A DNA stretch of 64,000 bases from Azospirillum brasilense. Its GTDB lineage: Bacteria > Pseudomonadota > Alphaproteobacteria > Azospirillales > Azospirillaceae. The stretch covers positions 29,015 through 93,014 of the forward strand of contig NZ_QOKV01000023.1 in assembly GCF_008365405.1 (NCBI RefSeq), in the 5' to 3' direction. Under the pieces are notes generated by a model. It was not told the DNA's origin. It saw only the letters and a list, made by a program, of their open reading frames with translations, and made no database searches. The position numbers were made by a program, and so were the translations under genes. Positions 8,242-17,500 of the stretch are shown one piece after another; the first letter of the stretch is position 1; every line of letters begins with the position of its first letter.

Positions 8242-9893
8242 ACCTTCGCTCCGTTCAGCGCGCGGGCCTGATCGCGCAGCACGTATTTCTGGATCTTGCC
8301 GGTCGAGGTCTTCGGCAGGGCGGTGAAGACGACCGTGCGCGGGCATTTGAAGTGGGCCAGATGCTCGCGGCAATAGGCGATCACCTCGGCTTCCGTCAGC
8401 TGCTTGCCCTCCTTCACGGTGACGAAGGCGCAGGGAGTCTCGCCCCACTTCTCGTCCGGGCGGGCGACCACGGCGGCCTCGACGATGTCCGGATGCTTGT
8501 AGAGCACCGATTCGACCTCGATGGTCGAGATGTTCTCGCCGCCGGAAATGATGATGTCCTTCGACCGGTCCTTCAACTCGATGTAGCCGTCGGGATGCCA
8601 GACGCCGAGGTCGCCGGTGTGGAACCAGCCGCCGGAGAAGGCCTCCTGCGTGGCCCGCGGGTTCTTCAGGTAGCCCTTCATGACGGTGTTGCCGCGCATG
8701 AAGATCTCGCCCATCGTCACGCCGTCCTTGCGGGTCGGCTGGAGCGTGTTGGGGTCGGCGACCATCAGCCCTTCCAGCGTGGCGTAGTTCACGCCCTGCC
8801 GCGCCTTCAGTGCCGCGCGCTCCTCCAGCGGCAGGTCGTTCCAGTGCTCATGCCAGGCGCAGATGGTGACCGGGCCGTAGACCTCGGTCAGGCCGTAGAC
8901 GTGGGTGACGTCGAAGCCCAGCCGCTCGATCTTTTCGATCACCGCGGCCGGCGGGGCGGCGCCGGCGGTCATCATCTTCACGCCGGTCGGGATCTCCCGC
9001 TTCTGGTCCTCCGGCGCGTTGACGATCAGGCCCATGATGATGGGGGCGCCGCACATGTGGGTGACGCCGAGGTCGGCCAGAGCGTCGTAGATGCCCTTGG
9101 CGGTGATGGTGCGGACACAGACGTTGGTGCCGGCCATGGCGGTGACCGTCCAGGGGAAGCACCAGCCGTTGCAGTGGAACATCGGCAGCGTCCACAGATA
9201 GACCGGATGGTGCGGCATCGCCCAGGTCAGCACGTTGCCCATGGCGTTCAGATAGGCGCCGCGGTGGTGGTAGACGACGCCCTTGGGATTGCCGGTGGTG
9301 CCGCTGGTGTAGTTGAGGGCGATGGCCTGCCATTCGTCGGCCGGCATCGGCCACTCGTAGGCCGGGTCGCCGGTCTCCAGGAACTGCTCGTAGGTCTGCT
9401 CGCCGATCAATTCGCCGCCCTTGGCCTGAGGGTCGTCGATGTCGATGACGATCGGGCGGCGCTTCGGCTCCAGCATGTGGACGGCCTTGGAGATGACGCC
9501 GGAGAACTCCCGGTCGGTCAGCAGGACCTTGGCCTCGCCATGCTCAAGGATGAAGGCCAGCGCCTCCGCGTCCAGGCGGATGTTCAGGGCGTTCAGCACC
9601 GCGCCGGTCATCGGCACGCCGAAATGCGCCTCGAAGGATTCCGGCGTGTTGGGGGCCATGACCGCGACCGTGTCGCCCAGCCCGATGCCCCGCTTGGCCA
9701 GGGCCGAGGCGAGGCGCACGCAGCGCTCGTAGGTTTCCGCCCAGGTGCGGCGGACCGGGCCGTGGATCACGGCGATGCGCTGCGGATAGACGGCGGCGGT
9801 GCGGCGCAGGAACGAGAGCGGCGACAGCGGCACCGCGTTTGCGGCGTTCTGGTCGAGGTCGGTCTCGTACGGGTTATGCCGGGCGTCAGTCAC
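8238..9893 (-). CDS. Acyl-CoA synthetase (AMP-forming fatty acid-CoA ligase)
   Basis: A 551-residue ANL-superfamily enzyme that activates a carboxylic acid to its acyl-AMP and then its CoA thioester. The P-loop YTSGTTGNPKG, the YGLTEVYGP motif, GWFHTGDLGV and the C-terminal catalytic lysine region TSTGKIQKYVLR are all present. It resembles medium/long-chain or dimethylsulfoniopropionate/methylmercaptopropionate-type ligases; chain-length preference cannot be assigned. The start is the GTG at 9893, which has GGGAGG six bases upstream; an in-frame TTG at 9923 has no comparable ribosome site. It is followed by the overlapping Eis-like acetyltransferase. Confidence 0.92.
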   Translation of the reverse strand: MTDARHNPYETDLDQNAANAVPLSPLSFLRRTAAVYPQRIAVIHGPVRRTWAETYERCVRLASALAKRGIGLGDTVAVMAPNTPESFEAHFGVPMTGAVLNALNIRLDAEALAFILEHGEAKVLLTDREFSGVISKAVHMLEPKRRPIVIDIDDPQAKGGELIGEQTYEQFLETGDPAYEWPMPADEWQAIALNYTSGTTGNPKGVVYHHRGAYLNAMGNVLTWAMPHHPVYLWTLPMFHCNGWCFPWTVTAMAGTNVCVRTITAKGIYDALADLGVTHMCGAPIIMGLIVNAPEDQKREIPTGVKMMTAGAAPPAAVIEKIERLGFDVTHVYGLTEVYGPVTICAWHEHWNDLPLEERAALKARQGVNYATLEGLMVADPNTLQPTRKDGVTMGEIFMRGNTVMKGYLKNPRATQEAFSGGWFHTGDLGVWHPDGYIELKDRSKDIIISGGENISTIEVESVLYKHPDIVEAAVVARPDEKWGETPCAFVTVKEGKQLTEAEVIAYCREHLAHFKCPRTVVFTALPKTSTGKIQKYVLRDQARALNGAKV

Positions 9894-10044
9894 GGGGGGC
9901 CTCCCTGATGCGTCTCTGTTCAAGAACTCGTTGGGATGAGTCTTGCCAGAGAATCCAGAGGCTTGGAAGAGGGGTGGCCGGGCGATGCGCGGTCATGCCG
10001 CGCTGCGGCATCCTGCCCGGTTGACCGGATCGATCCGCGGGCGG

Positions 10045-10527
10045 TCAGCCCTTGCGGACGGCTTCGACCCGCCCGCCGGTGATGGCGACGAGTTGCGCTG
10101 GGGTCAGGCGGAAGACCGCGTTGGGCGTACCGGCGGCGGCCCAGATCGCGTCGAGGCTCATCAGGTCGGCGTCGATCAGGACCAGCGGCGGCACGGCGTG
10201 GCCGATGGGCGGCACTCCGCCGATGGCGAAGCCGGTGCTCTCGCGGACGAAGTCCGGATCGGCCCGTTCGATCCTCTCGCCGATCAGCCGGCCCACCGCC
10301 TTCTCGTCCACACGGTTGGCCCCGCTGGCCACCACCAGCACCGGACGGCCGCTGTCTTTCGCACGGAAGATCAGGGACTTGGCGATCTGCGCCACGGCGC
10401 AGCCCACAGCGTTCGCGGCGTCCTCCGAGGTGCGGGTGCTGCCCTCATGCTCGACCACGCTGTGGCCATGGCCGAATCCGTCCAGCAAGGCCTGGACCCG
10501 TTGGGCGGAGGGGCTGAGGGCGGCCAT
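10045..10527 (-). CDS. YbaK/EbsC-family aminoacyl-tRNA deacylase
   Basis: A 160-residue single-domain protein of the YbaK/ProX editing family, which hydrolyses misacylated tRNAs such as Cys-tRNAPro or Ala-tRNAPro in trans. The conserved lysine lies in VAQIAKSLIFRA, and the later glycine-rich segment GFAIGGVPPIGH matches the family's active-site loop. Its start lies 6 bp past the stop of proC, in line with the leftward YbjN-proC-ybaK run. The proline link (proC next to a Pro-tRNA editing protein) is suggestive but unproven. Confidence 0.88.
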   Translation of the reverse strand: MAALSPSAQRVQALLDGFGHGHSVVEHEGSTRTSEDAANAVGCAVAQIAKSLIFRAKDSGRPVLVVASGANRVDEKAVGRLIGERIERADPDFVRESTGFAIGGVPPIGHAVPPLVLIDADLMSLDAIWAAAGTPNAVFRLTPAQLVAITGGRVEAVRKG

Positions 10528-10533
10528 GGCGCC

Positions 10534-11361
10534 TTACTTCGCCAGCTCGCGGGAGCGGTTCGCGGCGGCGGCGACGGCGCGGTCGAGCAGCGGCTGCATG
10601 CCGTCCCCGGCCATCAGGACGTCGAGCGCCGCCTGGGTGGTGCCGTTGGGGCTGGTCACCGCCTTGCGCAGGTCGGCGGCAGCGGTCGGAGACTGATGGA
10701 GCAGTTCGCCCGCCCCCGCAACGGTGGCCCGCGCCAGACGCATGGCAAGCTCGGCGGGCAGCCCGGCGGCCTCGCCGGCCTTCGCCATGGCCTCGACCAT
10801 CAGGAAGACGTAAGCCGGGCCACTGCCCGAGACGGCGGTCACCGGGTCGAGAAGCGACTCGTCCTCGACCCAGGCTACGTCGCCGACCGCGCGCAGCAGC
10901 GAATCGCACAGGGTCTTCTGAGCCTCGGTGACCACCGGGTTGCCGACGGCGACGGTCATGCCGCGGCCGATGGCGGCGGGCGTGTTGGGCATGGAGCGGA
11001 CGATGGCCGCCCCCTCCCCCAGCGCCGCCTCGAAGGAGGCGATGGTCTTGCCGGCGGCAACGGACAGGAACACCGTGCCGGGACGGACCAGCGCCCGGTA
11101 GGCCGGCAGGACCGAGTCCATCACCTGCGGCTTGACGGCCAGAACGACGACATCCGGTGCGAAGCCGGCTGGCACGGCGTCCGGGCCGCTCGCCAGGACG
11201 ACGGCGGGGCTGCCGCGCAGGGACTCCGGCAGGCCGGACGGCTCCACCACGGCGACGCTGGATGCGATGCCGGCCTTCAGCCAGCCGTCGAGCATCGCGC
11301 CGCCCATCTTGCCGCAGCCGGCCAGAAGCAACGTGCACCCCTGCGTTCCACCCTGCGCCAT
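10534..11361 (-). CDS. proC: Pyrroline-5-carboxylate reductase ProC
   Basis: Catalyses the NAD(P)H-dependent reduction of 1-pyrroline-5-carboxylate to L-proline in the cytosol. The 275-residue protein has an N-terminal Rossmann fold (LLLAGCGKMGGAMLDGWL) and the C-terminal family signature SGSGPAYVFLMVEAM, with the helical dimerisation domain after it. The ATG at 11361 has GGAGG ten bases upstream; a GTG at 11370 overlapping the YbjN stop (GTGA) is an alternative. It is sandwiched between YbjN and YbaK with gaps of 5-6 bp, so it is probably in an operon with them. Confidence 0.94.
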   Translation of the reverse strand: MAQGGTQGCTLLLAGCGKMGGAMLDGWLKAGIASSVAVVEPSGLPESLRGSPAVVLASGPDAVPAGFAPDVVVLAVKPQVMDSVLPAYRALVRPGTVFLSVAAGKTIASFEAALGEGAAIVRSMPNTPAAIGRGMTVAVGNPVVTEAQKTLCDSLLRAVGDVAWVEDESLLDPVTAVSGSGPAYVFLMVEAMAKAGEAAGLPAELAMRLARATVAGAGELLHQSPTAAADLRKAVTSPNGTTQAALDVLMAGDGMQPLLDRAVAAAANRSRELAK

Positions 11362-11366
11362 AACGC

Positions 11367-11870
11367 TCACGCCTCCCCGGCGGTGTCGAGGATGGCGGCG
11401 GACACCGCCTCCGACGCGGACTTGCCGCCCCAGATCACGAACTGGAAGGCGGGGTAGAAGCGCTCGCACTCCGACAGGGCGATCTCGACGAGGTCCTCGA
11501 GCTGCTCCACCGTCGCGCCGCGCGAACCGCGCAGCAGCATGGTCTGGCGGAACATCGGGGTGTGCTCCTCGGAGCAGACGTCGAAATGGCCCAGCCACAT
11601 GCGTGCGTTCACCTCCGCCAGCAGATCGTTGACCGAGGACCGGCGCGCCGCCGGGACCTTCATGTCGAACTGGCAGGAGAACTGCATCGCGCTGACGTCG
11701 GACTGCCAGACGAAATAGAGCCGGTAATCGCACCAGCGCCCGCCGATCTCGACGATCAGCTCGTCCTCGCCGGCCCGCTCGAAGGGCCATTCGTTGGCGG
11801 TGACGATCTCCTCGACGATGTCCAGGGGATTGTGCGCGGATGAGGGGGTGTCGACGGCAACAGCCGACAT
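11367..11870 (-). CDS. YbjN domain-containing protein
   Basis: A 167-residue YbjN-domain protein, a fold resembling type III secretion chaperones whose biochemical role is not established. The segment DIVEEIVTANEWPFER opens the domain, and the conserved tail FYPAFQFVIWGGKSASEA is typical of alphaproteobacterial members, which are usually found upstream of proC, as here. The ATG at 11870 is supported by AGGAGG eight bases upstream; the frame remains open upstream without plausible protein. It is the first gene of the leftward YbjN-proC-ybaK run. Confidence 0.9.
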   Translation of the reverse strand: MSAVAVDTPSSAHNPLDIVEEIVTANEWPFERAGEDELIVEIGGRWCDYRLYFVWQSDVSAMQFSCQFDMKVPAARRSSVNDLLAEVNARMWLGHFDVCSEEHTPMFRQTMLLRGSRGATVEQLEDLVEIALSECERFYPAFQFVIWGGKSASEAVSAAILDTAGEA

Positions 11871-12072
11871 GTCGGCGTCCTCCTGTAAAGGCGCGGTGGA
11901 CGGAACCGCCCCGGGGCCGGTCCGCCTTCGCGCAAGAAGGGGAAGCCCCGAGATGTTGTGGCTGGCAGACGGATGGGTACCACCCGATGCACCGTGCCAA
12001 AAGGGTCTGGCCGGCGCAACTGGTTTTCGGCGGTGCATCCGTGAAGGATCGGAGACGGGAGGGAGGGCCGGA

Positions 12073-12408
12073 TCAGACCGGCCCGGTGCCCCCTCCGGCG
12101 ATGGGACCAACAGGGGGAGCGGCGGCGCCCGCCGCCGGCTTCGGTTCGCGTCCGGCCTGCAGGCCGGCCACCGTGGCCTCCAGCGCGGCGAGCCGCTCGG
12201 CCATCGCCTCCTGCTCCTCGCGGGCCTTGGCGGCCATGGCGCGGACGGCCTCGTACTCCTCGCGGCTCACCACGTCCATCCGCGACAGAACGCGCTCGAA
12301 CTGCTGGCGCATCTGCGCCTCAGCTTCCTCGCGCAGGGACGACAGCGCGCCGAGCGCGCCGCCCGCAACGCGGGCCAGATCGTCCAGAATCTTATTGTCC
12401 ACCTGCAT
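12073..12408 (-). CDS. ubiK: UbiK-family ubiquinone biosynthesis accessory factor (BMFP domain)
   Basis: A 111-residue, mostly helical, coiled-coil-forming protein of the BMFP/UbiK family (formerly DUF526). UbiK is an accessory factor for aerobic ubiquinone biosynthesis and can bind membrane lipids. The family core is visible as KILDDLARVAGGALGALSSL near the N-terminus, then REEYEAVRAMAAKAREEQE, followed by a proline/glycine-rich tail. It lies downstream of the giant asmA gene, separated by the 23-bp tandem repeat array. Assignment to the family is good; the ubiquinone role is by family. Confidence 0.82.
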   Translation of the reverse strand: MQVDNKILDDLARVAGGALGALSSLREEAEAQMRQQFERVLSRMDVVSREEYEAVRAMAAKAREEQEAMAERLAALEATVAGLQAGREPKPAAGAAAPPVGPIAGGGTGPV

Positions 12409-12470
12409 CGACTCAAAATCCGCTTCTTGTCTGCCGCATTATGGGACCCGCCCCACGGAACTTCAACGGG

Positions 12471-12605
12471 CTTGGACGCAATGCGTCACGGGGCTTGGAC
12501 GCAATGCGTCACGGGGCTTGGACGCAATGCGTCACGGGGCTTGGGCGCAATGCGTCACGGGGCTTGGACGCAATGCGTCACGGGGCTTGGGCGCAATGCG
12601 TCACG
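12471..12605. repeat. Six-copy 23-bp tandem repeat with an internal dyad
   Basis: Six head-to-tail copies with a period of exactly 23 bp start at 12471, 12494, 12517, 12540, 12563 and 12586. Each carries the dyad GACGCA-A-TGCGTC; copies four and six read GGCGCA, which keeps pairing in RNA through G-U. The period is not a multiple of three, so this is not a protein repeat. It fills most of the gap between the asmA stop and the ubiK start. Function unknown; it could bind a protein, attenuate readthrough or vary in copy number. Confidence 0.9.
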
Positions 12606-12616
12606 CGCGTCCACTC

Positions 12617-15600
12617 TCAACGCCGCAGACCGTCGATCAGCCCCTTCAACAGCGCGTCCGGCTTCGGCGCGTTGCCGCCGCCGGGGATCGGCAGATCTTT
12701 CGGCACCACCTTGTTCAGCAGCCCCTCGGCGGCGCGGCGGGCGAAATACTCCTGCACCTCCTGCATCTCGAAGGAGCGGGTGGGTTTGTCGAGCGCGCCG
12801 GTCATACGGACGGTCAGCGGCGGCAGAGCCTGGTCGGACTGCACGGTCAGGCGGACGCGCATGTCGATGGTCTGCGCCGGCAGGTTGACCTGCCCCGCCG
12901 CCACCGCCTCGCCCAGATCGGAGGTCAGGCGCGTGTCCTCCGTGCGCGCCACGCCCTTGTCGATGGCGAAGCTGCCGTCCAGCCGGGCGAAGCGGGTCTC
13001 GCCGCCCTGAAGCCCGCCCATCACCGCGCCCAGCAGCTCCTGCGGACGCTCCAGCTTGGTCAGCCGGTCGCGCAGGGCGCCCAGGTCGAAGCCGCGCAGC
13101 AATCCGTCGCGGGCGCTGATGCGGCCCTGACCGGCCAGCGCCTTGAGCATGGCGTCGCCGCCGGCCCCGCTGGTCGTCAGGTTGGCCTCGGCGTCCAGCA
13201 CGCCGCCGGCGATCTCCAGCGCACCGCCGCCCAGCCCGCCGCCCACCGCCTCGGCCAGCTTGGCCTTGGACAGGGTGATGGCGGCCTCGGCGGTCGGCGT
13301 CTGGTTGCCCGGCGCGGCGAGCCGCCCGGTGGCGCCAAGCTGCCCGCCCATCAGGGTGCCGTCGAACCGCTCCACTGTCAGCACGCCGTTGGTCACCGTG
13401 GCTCGCAGGGCGGGATTCTCGATCCGCGTGCCGCCCTTGACGAGGGCGGAGGCGGTCAGCGCAAAGCGCCCGTCGAAGCGGCGCAGCCCGCTGAAATCCC
13501 CCGCCGCGACGGGCGCGCCCGAGGACGTCTCGGCCGACGGAGATGGGGCGGCCGCCGGGCGGGCCGCCGCGGCGGGGAGCGCCGCCAGCCGGTCCAGCTC
13601 CAGGTCGCCGGTCTGCAGGTCGGCCTCGACCCGCGGCTTGCTGCCGTTGAGGTCGGCGCTGGCCTTGCCCTTGACGGTGACGCCGGCCACCGTCCCCTGG
13701 ATGTTGCCCAGGGTGAAGGCCTTCCGCGTCCCCGCCAGCTCCGTGTAGAGGTCCATCGGGCCGTAGGAGGCCGGCACCGCGCCACCGGCGGGCGGCGTGT
13801 CGGCGAACAGGCTGGCCAGCCGGGCCAGCTCCGGATGCTTGGCGCGCAGCTTGAGGTCGGCGCTGGGGTCCTTCTCGACGTTCGACAGCGTGCCGCCCGC
13901 CTCCAGCGAGCCTTCGACCGCCTCGACGCCCAGCTCGACCGCCAGACGGTCGGCGTCACCCGACAGGCGGGCCTGCGCCTTCACCGCGCCCAGCCGCTCC
14001 GGCGAGGGCGCACCCTCCGGCCAGGGAACGGCGCGCGCCACCCCATCCAGGCTGGGGGCCTCGGCGTTCAGCGTCAGATGGGCACCGCGCAGCGGCTCCA
14101 GCCCGGCGATCTGCCCGTCGAGGCGGAGCTTCACCCCGGCGGCGTCCTGCACCGTCGCCTCTTTGATCGACAGGGCGCCGCCCGCGGCGGTGGCGTCGAG
14201 CCGAAGCCCCTGCACCGGCGTGTTGCGCACGGTCAACTGGCCGACCGACACTTCCAGGTTCGCGTCCACGCCGGCCAGCAGCCGGGCCGGGGTCATCGAC
14301 GAATTGCCGGACGAACTCCCGTTGCGCGCCGGGGCGGCCGTCCCGTTCGCAGCGGGAGCGGTCTGGGCCGCGTTGGCGCCGCCCGGCGGGGGCAGATAGG
14401 CGTCGAGGTTCAGCCGGTCGAGGTCGAACCGCGCCCCGAAGGCGGGCCGGCCACGGTCCACATAGGCGACGGCGCCGGTCAGCCGGCTGGCGTCCACCCG
14501 CAGGTCAAGCCCGCTCACGTCCACACGCCCCGGCCGGCCCTGCAACTGCGCGGCGATCGAGGCCCGGCGCAGGCGATCCGCCGGCACGGCGCGGACGTCC
14601 ACCCGCAGCCACTCCAGCAGGGCGCGCAGGTTGTCGGCGTTCGCCTCGATCCGCAGGTTGAGGTTGGGCTGGCCGTTGGCCGCCGCCAGCTCGCCCGCCG
14701 CCACGATGTCGGACCCGCCGGGCAGCAGCGCGCTGACGCGGTCGATGTTCAGCGTGCCGCCGGTCAGGCTGGCCTCCACCCGCCCCTGGCGCATCACGCC
14801 GCCGTTGTAGGTGATGCCGTCCACCGCGAGGTCGAGCTTGGCGTCCAGCGCGTCCGGCAGGGCGAAGCCGCCCGGCTGGCCAGCGCCACCCGAAGGAGCG
14901 CCGGCGGAGGGGGCGCCGGCGGATGGTGCGCCGGCGGACGGAACGCCAGGCGCCGCGCCCTTGCCCCCATTGCCGTTGCGGGCGGCCGACGGGGTGCCGG
15001 TCTCCGTTCCGCCGCTCGACCGAGCGCGCTCCAGCCATGCGTCGAGATCGAGCCGGTTCAGGGCCAGGGTCAGTTCCGCCCGCGCCGACGTTCCGCTGCG
15101 CAGGGTCGCCGTGCCGGTGGCGCGCGTGTCGCCGAGCTGCGCCTCCAGATTGGTGAAGGTCGCCGTGGTCGGCGACGCCTCGACCGCCGTGCGGATGCCG
15201 AAGGACTGGGCGAGCAGCGCGTTCGCCTTCCTGTCCTCGCCGGCCGCCGCACCGTTGCGGACCAGGGCAATGACGCGGGACAGGTCGCTGCCCTCGGCGC
15301 GCAGGTCGCCCTGGGCGCGCGACCCGCCGTTGCCCGGCGGGTTGGTCACGATCCCGGCGAAGCGCAGCGTGGCGTCGGTGTCGGCCATCGACAGGGCGGC
15401 CCGGACCTGGACGGCGGCGCCGTCGATCAGCCGGCTGACGAACATCTCCCCGCGCAGCGGCACGCCGCGCGCCCGGAAGCTGCCCTGCCCCTGGAACGGC
15501 CCGGTGAAGCTGCCTGCGACGATGCGCGCGTCGACCTGGTCGATCACCTCCGATTGGCCGGTGCGGGCGTCGCGGTACTGGATGGTGCCGTTCTGCACCG

Positions 15601-16063
15601 TCACCTGGTCGAAGCTGACCGCCGAGGCCAGCCCGTCGCCGGAGCCGCTCCGCTCCGCTCCGGCCGGTCGCCCTGCGCCGGACAGGTCCCAGTTGAAGCG
15701 CCCGTCGGGCAATGTTTCGAACAGGAAGGTGGGATCGATCAGGCGGATGCTCTGCACCTGGATGTGGCCGCTGAGCAGCGGGCCGAGCGCCACGCGGACG
15801 TCCAGCTCCTTCAGGCGGGCCATGTCCTGCTCCGACCCGCCGGGCGCGTTGGCCAGACGGGCGTCGCGCACGGTCAGCGCCGGGGCCGGCAGCAGCGACA
15901 GGCCGATGTCGCCCCTCAGCTCCACCTCACGCCCCGTCGCGGCGGACACCCGCTCCGCGATCTGGGCTTTGTAGGCGTTCCAATCGACGACGCTGGGCAC
16001 GATCAGCACCGCGGCCACCAGCAGACCGACGACTATCAGAGCTGCGATCAGGAATCTCTTCAC
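12617..16063 (-). CDS. AsmA family protein
   Basis: A 1,148-residue inner-membrane-anchored protein with one N-terminal helix (about residues 3-23) and a long periplasmic beta-rich part. AsmA/TamB-like proteins belong to the repeating beta-groove lipid-transport group and affect outer-membrane biogenesis. The N-terminal AsmA signature follows the anchor (VVDWNAYKAQIAERVSAATG), and the C-terminal AsmA_2 region is recognisable. A low-complexity linker of GAPSA repeats occurs near residues 375-395. I chose GTG 16063 because the anchor should begin at the N-terminus; an in-frame GTG at 16117 adds 18 residues. Confidence 0.88.
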   Translation of the reverse strand: MKRFLIAALIVVGLLVAAVLIVPSVVDWNAYKAQIAERVSAATGREVELRGDIGLSLLPAPALTVRDARLANAPGGSEQDMARLKELDVRVALGPLLSGHIQVQSIRLIDPTFLFETLPDGRFNWDLSGAGRPAGAERSGSGDGLASAVSFDQVTVQNGTIQYRDARTGQSEVIDQVDARIVAGSFTGPFQGQGSFRARGVPLRGEMFVSRLIDGAAVQVRAALSMADTDATLRFAGIVTNPPGNGGSRAQGDLRAEGSDLSRVIALVRNGAAAGEDRKANALLAQSFGIRTAVEASPTTATFTNLEAQLGDTRATGTATLRSGTSARAELTLALNRLDLDAWLERARSSGGTETGTPSAARNGNGGKGAAPGVPSAGAPSAGAPSAGAPSGGAGQPGGFALPDALDAKLDLAVDGITYNGGVMRQGRVEASLTGGTLNIDRVSALLPGGSDIVAAGELAAANGQPNLNLRIEANADNLRALLEWLRVDVRAVPADRLRRASIAAQLQGRPGRVDVSGLDLRVDASRLTGAVAYVDRGRPAFGARFDLDRLNLDAYLPPPGGANAAQTAPAANGTAAPARNGSSSGNSSMTPARLLAGVDANLEVSVGQLTVRNTPVQGLRLDATAAGGALSIKEATVQDAAGVKLRLDGQIAGLEPLRGAHLTLNAEAPSLDGVARAVPWPEGAPSPERLGAVKAQARLSGDADRLAVELGVEAVEGSLEAGGTLSNVEKDPSADLKLRAKHPELARLASLFADTPPAGGAVPASYGPMDLYTELAGTRKAFTLGNIQGTVAGVTVKGKASADLNGSKPRVEADLQTGDLELDRLAALPAAAARPAAAPSPSAETSSGAPVAAGDFSGLRRFDGRFALTASALVKGGTRIENPALRATVTNGVLTVERFDGTLMGGQLGATGRLAAPGNQTPTAEAAITLSKAKLAEAVGGGLGGGALEIAGGVLDAEANLTTSGAGGDAMLKALAGQGRISARDGLLRGFDLGALRDRLTKLERPQELLGAVMGGLQGGETRFARLDGSFAIDKGVARTEDTRLTSDLGEAVAAGQVNLPAQTIDMRVRLTVQSDQALPPLTVRMTGALDKPTRSFEMQEVQEYFARRAAEGLLNKVVPKDLPIPGGGNAPKPDALLKGLIDGLRR

Positions 16064-16268
16064 CGGTTGACGCGCCTTCCCCACCGTTCGGCTGTTGAGT
16101 CGCCGTGTTGCCGCCACAAGCCGCGAGAACCGCTGGCGCCCGCTCCGGTCTTCCGGGTGGCACGGGGTTCCGCTAAACTATCGTCCCGAAAGAAAACAAG
16201 CAATTTGGGCATTCCAACGGCCGCGTTGAACGAAGGATCAAATGCCCCGCCCTGCGGAGATTTCCCCC

Positions 16269-16460
16269 ATGGCCGATGTCGTCAACCTGAACCGCTTCCG
16301 GAAGATGCGCCAGAAGGAAGAGCGTGAAAAAAACGCGGAGGCGAACCGCATCCGCTTCGGCCGCACCAAGACCGAGAAGCTGCGCGACCGCCAGGAGGCC
16401 GAGCGCCGCGCGGCGGAGCTGGACGGCAAGAAGGTCGAGGGCGGGACAGAGGACAAATGA
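16269..16460 (+). CDS. DUF4169 family small basic protein
   Basis: A 63-residue highly charged, helical protein beginning MADVVNLNRFRKMRQK, the N-terminus typical of the alphaproteobacterial DUF4169 family. Function unknown. It is transcribed divergently from asmA, with a 205-bp gap containing both promoters. The ATG at 16269 is preferred to an in-frame start 27 bp upstream because the family begins with MAD-V-NL. Confidence 0.8.
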   Translation: MADVVNLNRFRKMRQKEEREKNAEANRIRFGRTKTEKLRDRQEAERRAAELDGKKVEGGTEDK

Positions 16461-16605
16461 CGGCCAAGCCCGTGCTTTGGTATCGCTTTTGTGACAATTA
16501 GGTATTCAAACAATTCGTCCGTAAGACAATCTGGAACGCTGCGGACCGCTTTGCTACACTCCTCCCTCACGAGAGGCGCAATGGGCAAAGGGGAGGACCA
16601 TCATT

Positions 16606-17445
16606 ATGGTCGACATGTCGTCTCACCGCGGTGCGTCCCAATTTCATCGGCCGGTCCGGCGCAAGGAACCCTCTGAATTCCACAAGCCGGCACCCTATCT
16701 TCCGCGAATCCGCAGCGTCGACGTCGACCGCCCCTGGGTGTGGCTGAGCGCCGGCTGGCGCGACATGTGCGCCAGCCCGATGATCAGCGCCGCCTACGGC
16801 CTGCTGGCGGTCCTGTCCAGCCTCGCGCTGGTGGCGGTGCTGTCGATGCAGGACATGCAGTATCTGGTGCTGCCGATGGCGGCGGGCTTCATGCTGCTGG
16901 GACCGGTCTTCGCCGTCGGTCTCTACGAGACCAGCCGCCTGCTGGAGCGGGGGGAGACGCCGACCCTGATGAAGGTCGCCGGGGCCTACCGCCGCAACGG
17001 CGTGCAGATCGCCGGGATCGGGCTGGCGCTGATGCTGGCCATGCTGGCCTGGATCCGCATCGCCTTCCTGCTGTTCGCGCTGTTCTTCGCGACGGAGCCG
17101 CCGGCCTTCGACCAGCTCGTCGACCGCATCTTCTTCTCGGCCCAGACGATCCCGTTCCTGCTGACCGGCACCATCGTCGGCGGCGTCATCGCGACGGCGG
17201 TCTTCGCCATCAGCGTGGTGTCGATCCCGATGCTGCTTGACCGCGAGACCGACAGCTTCACCGCGATGGCGACCAGCGTCGCGGTGCTGCGCAAGAATCT
17301 GCGGACCATGGCCGGCTGGGCCTTCCTGATCGTGCTGTTCACCGCGGCCGGTATGGTCACCGGCTTCCTCGGCCTGGCGCTGGCCCTGCCACTGATCGGC
17401 CACGCCTCCTGGCACTGCTACCGCGATCTGGTCGGCGCGGACTGA
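16606..17445 (+). CDS. DUF2189 family integral membrane protein
   Basis: A 279-residue membrane protein. A cytoplasmic N-terminal segment of about 55 residues is followed by five or six hydrophobic helices; the stretches LPRIRSVDVDRPWVWLSAGW and LLGPVFAVGLYETSRLLERG match the DUF2189 family. No enzymatic role is known. The gene stands alone with its own upstream region and a rho-independent terminator 17 bp after its stop. Confidence 0.85.
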   Translation: MVDMSSHRGASQFHRPVRRKEPSEFHKPAPYLPRIRSVDVDRPWVWLSAGWRDMCASPMISAAYGLLAVLSSLALVAVLSMQDMQYLVLPMAAGFMLLGPVFAVGLYETSRLLERGETPTLMKVAGAYRRNGVQIAGIGLALMLAMLAWIRIAFLLFALFFATEPPAFDQLVDRIFFSAQTIPFLLTGTIVGGVIATAVFAISVVSIPMLLDRETDSFTAMATSVAVLRKNLRTMAGWAFLIVLFTAAGMVTGFLGLALALPLIGHASWHCYRDLVGAD

Positions 17446-17461
17446 TGTTCTACGGCCCGAT

Positions 17462-17492
17462 GCCCCTCTCCCATCCCGGGCGAGGGGCTTTT
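17462..17492 (+). terminator. Rho-independent terminator after the DUF2189 gene
   Basis: GCCCCTC (17462-17468) pairs perfectly with GAGGGGC (17482-17488) and is followed at once by TTTT. It lies between the DUF2189 gene and the convergent DUF1192 gene. Confidence 0.75.
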
Positions 17493-17500
17493 CCCATCCT

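Noticed and set aside
12471..12605. CRISPR-like array
   Set aside because: The 23-bp units are directly adjacent with no spacers and no cas genes; it is a simple tandem repeat.
11840..16327. A 1,495-codon plus-strand open frame across asmA
   Set aside because: Antisense shadow of the AsmA gene in GC-rich DNA; no domain, and it runs through the 23-bp repeat array and a proline- and arginine-rich composition.
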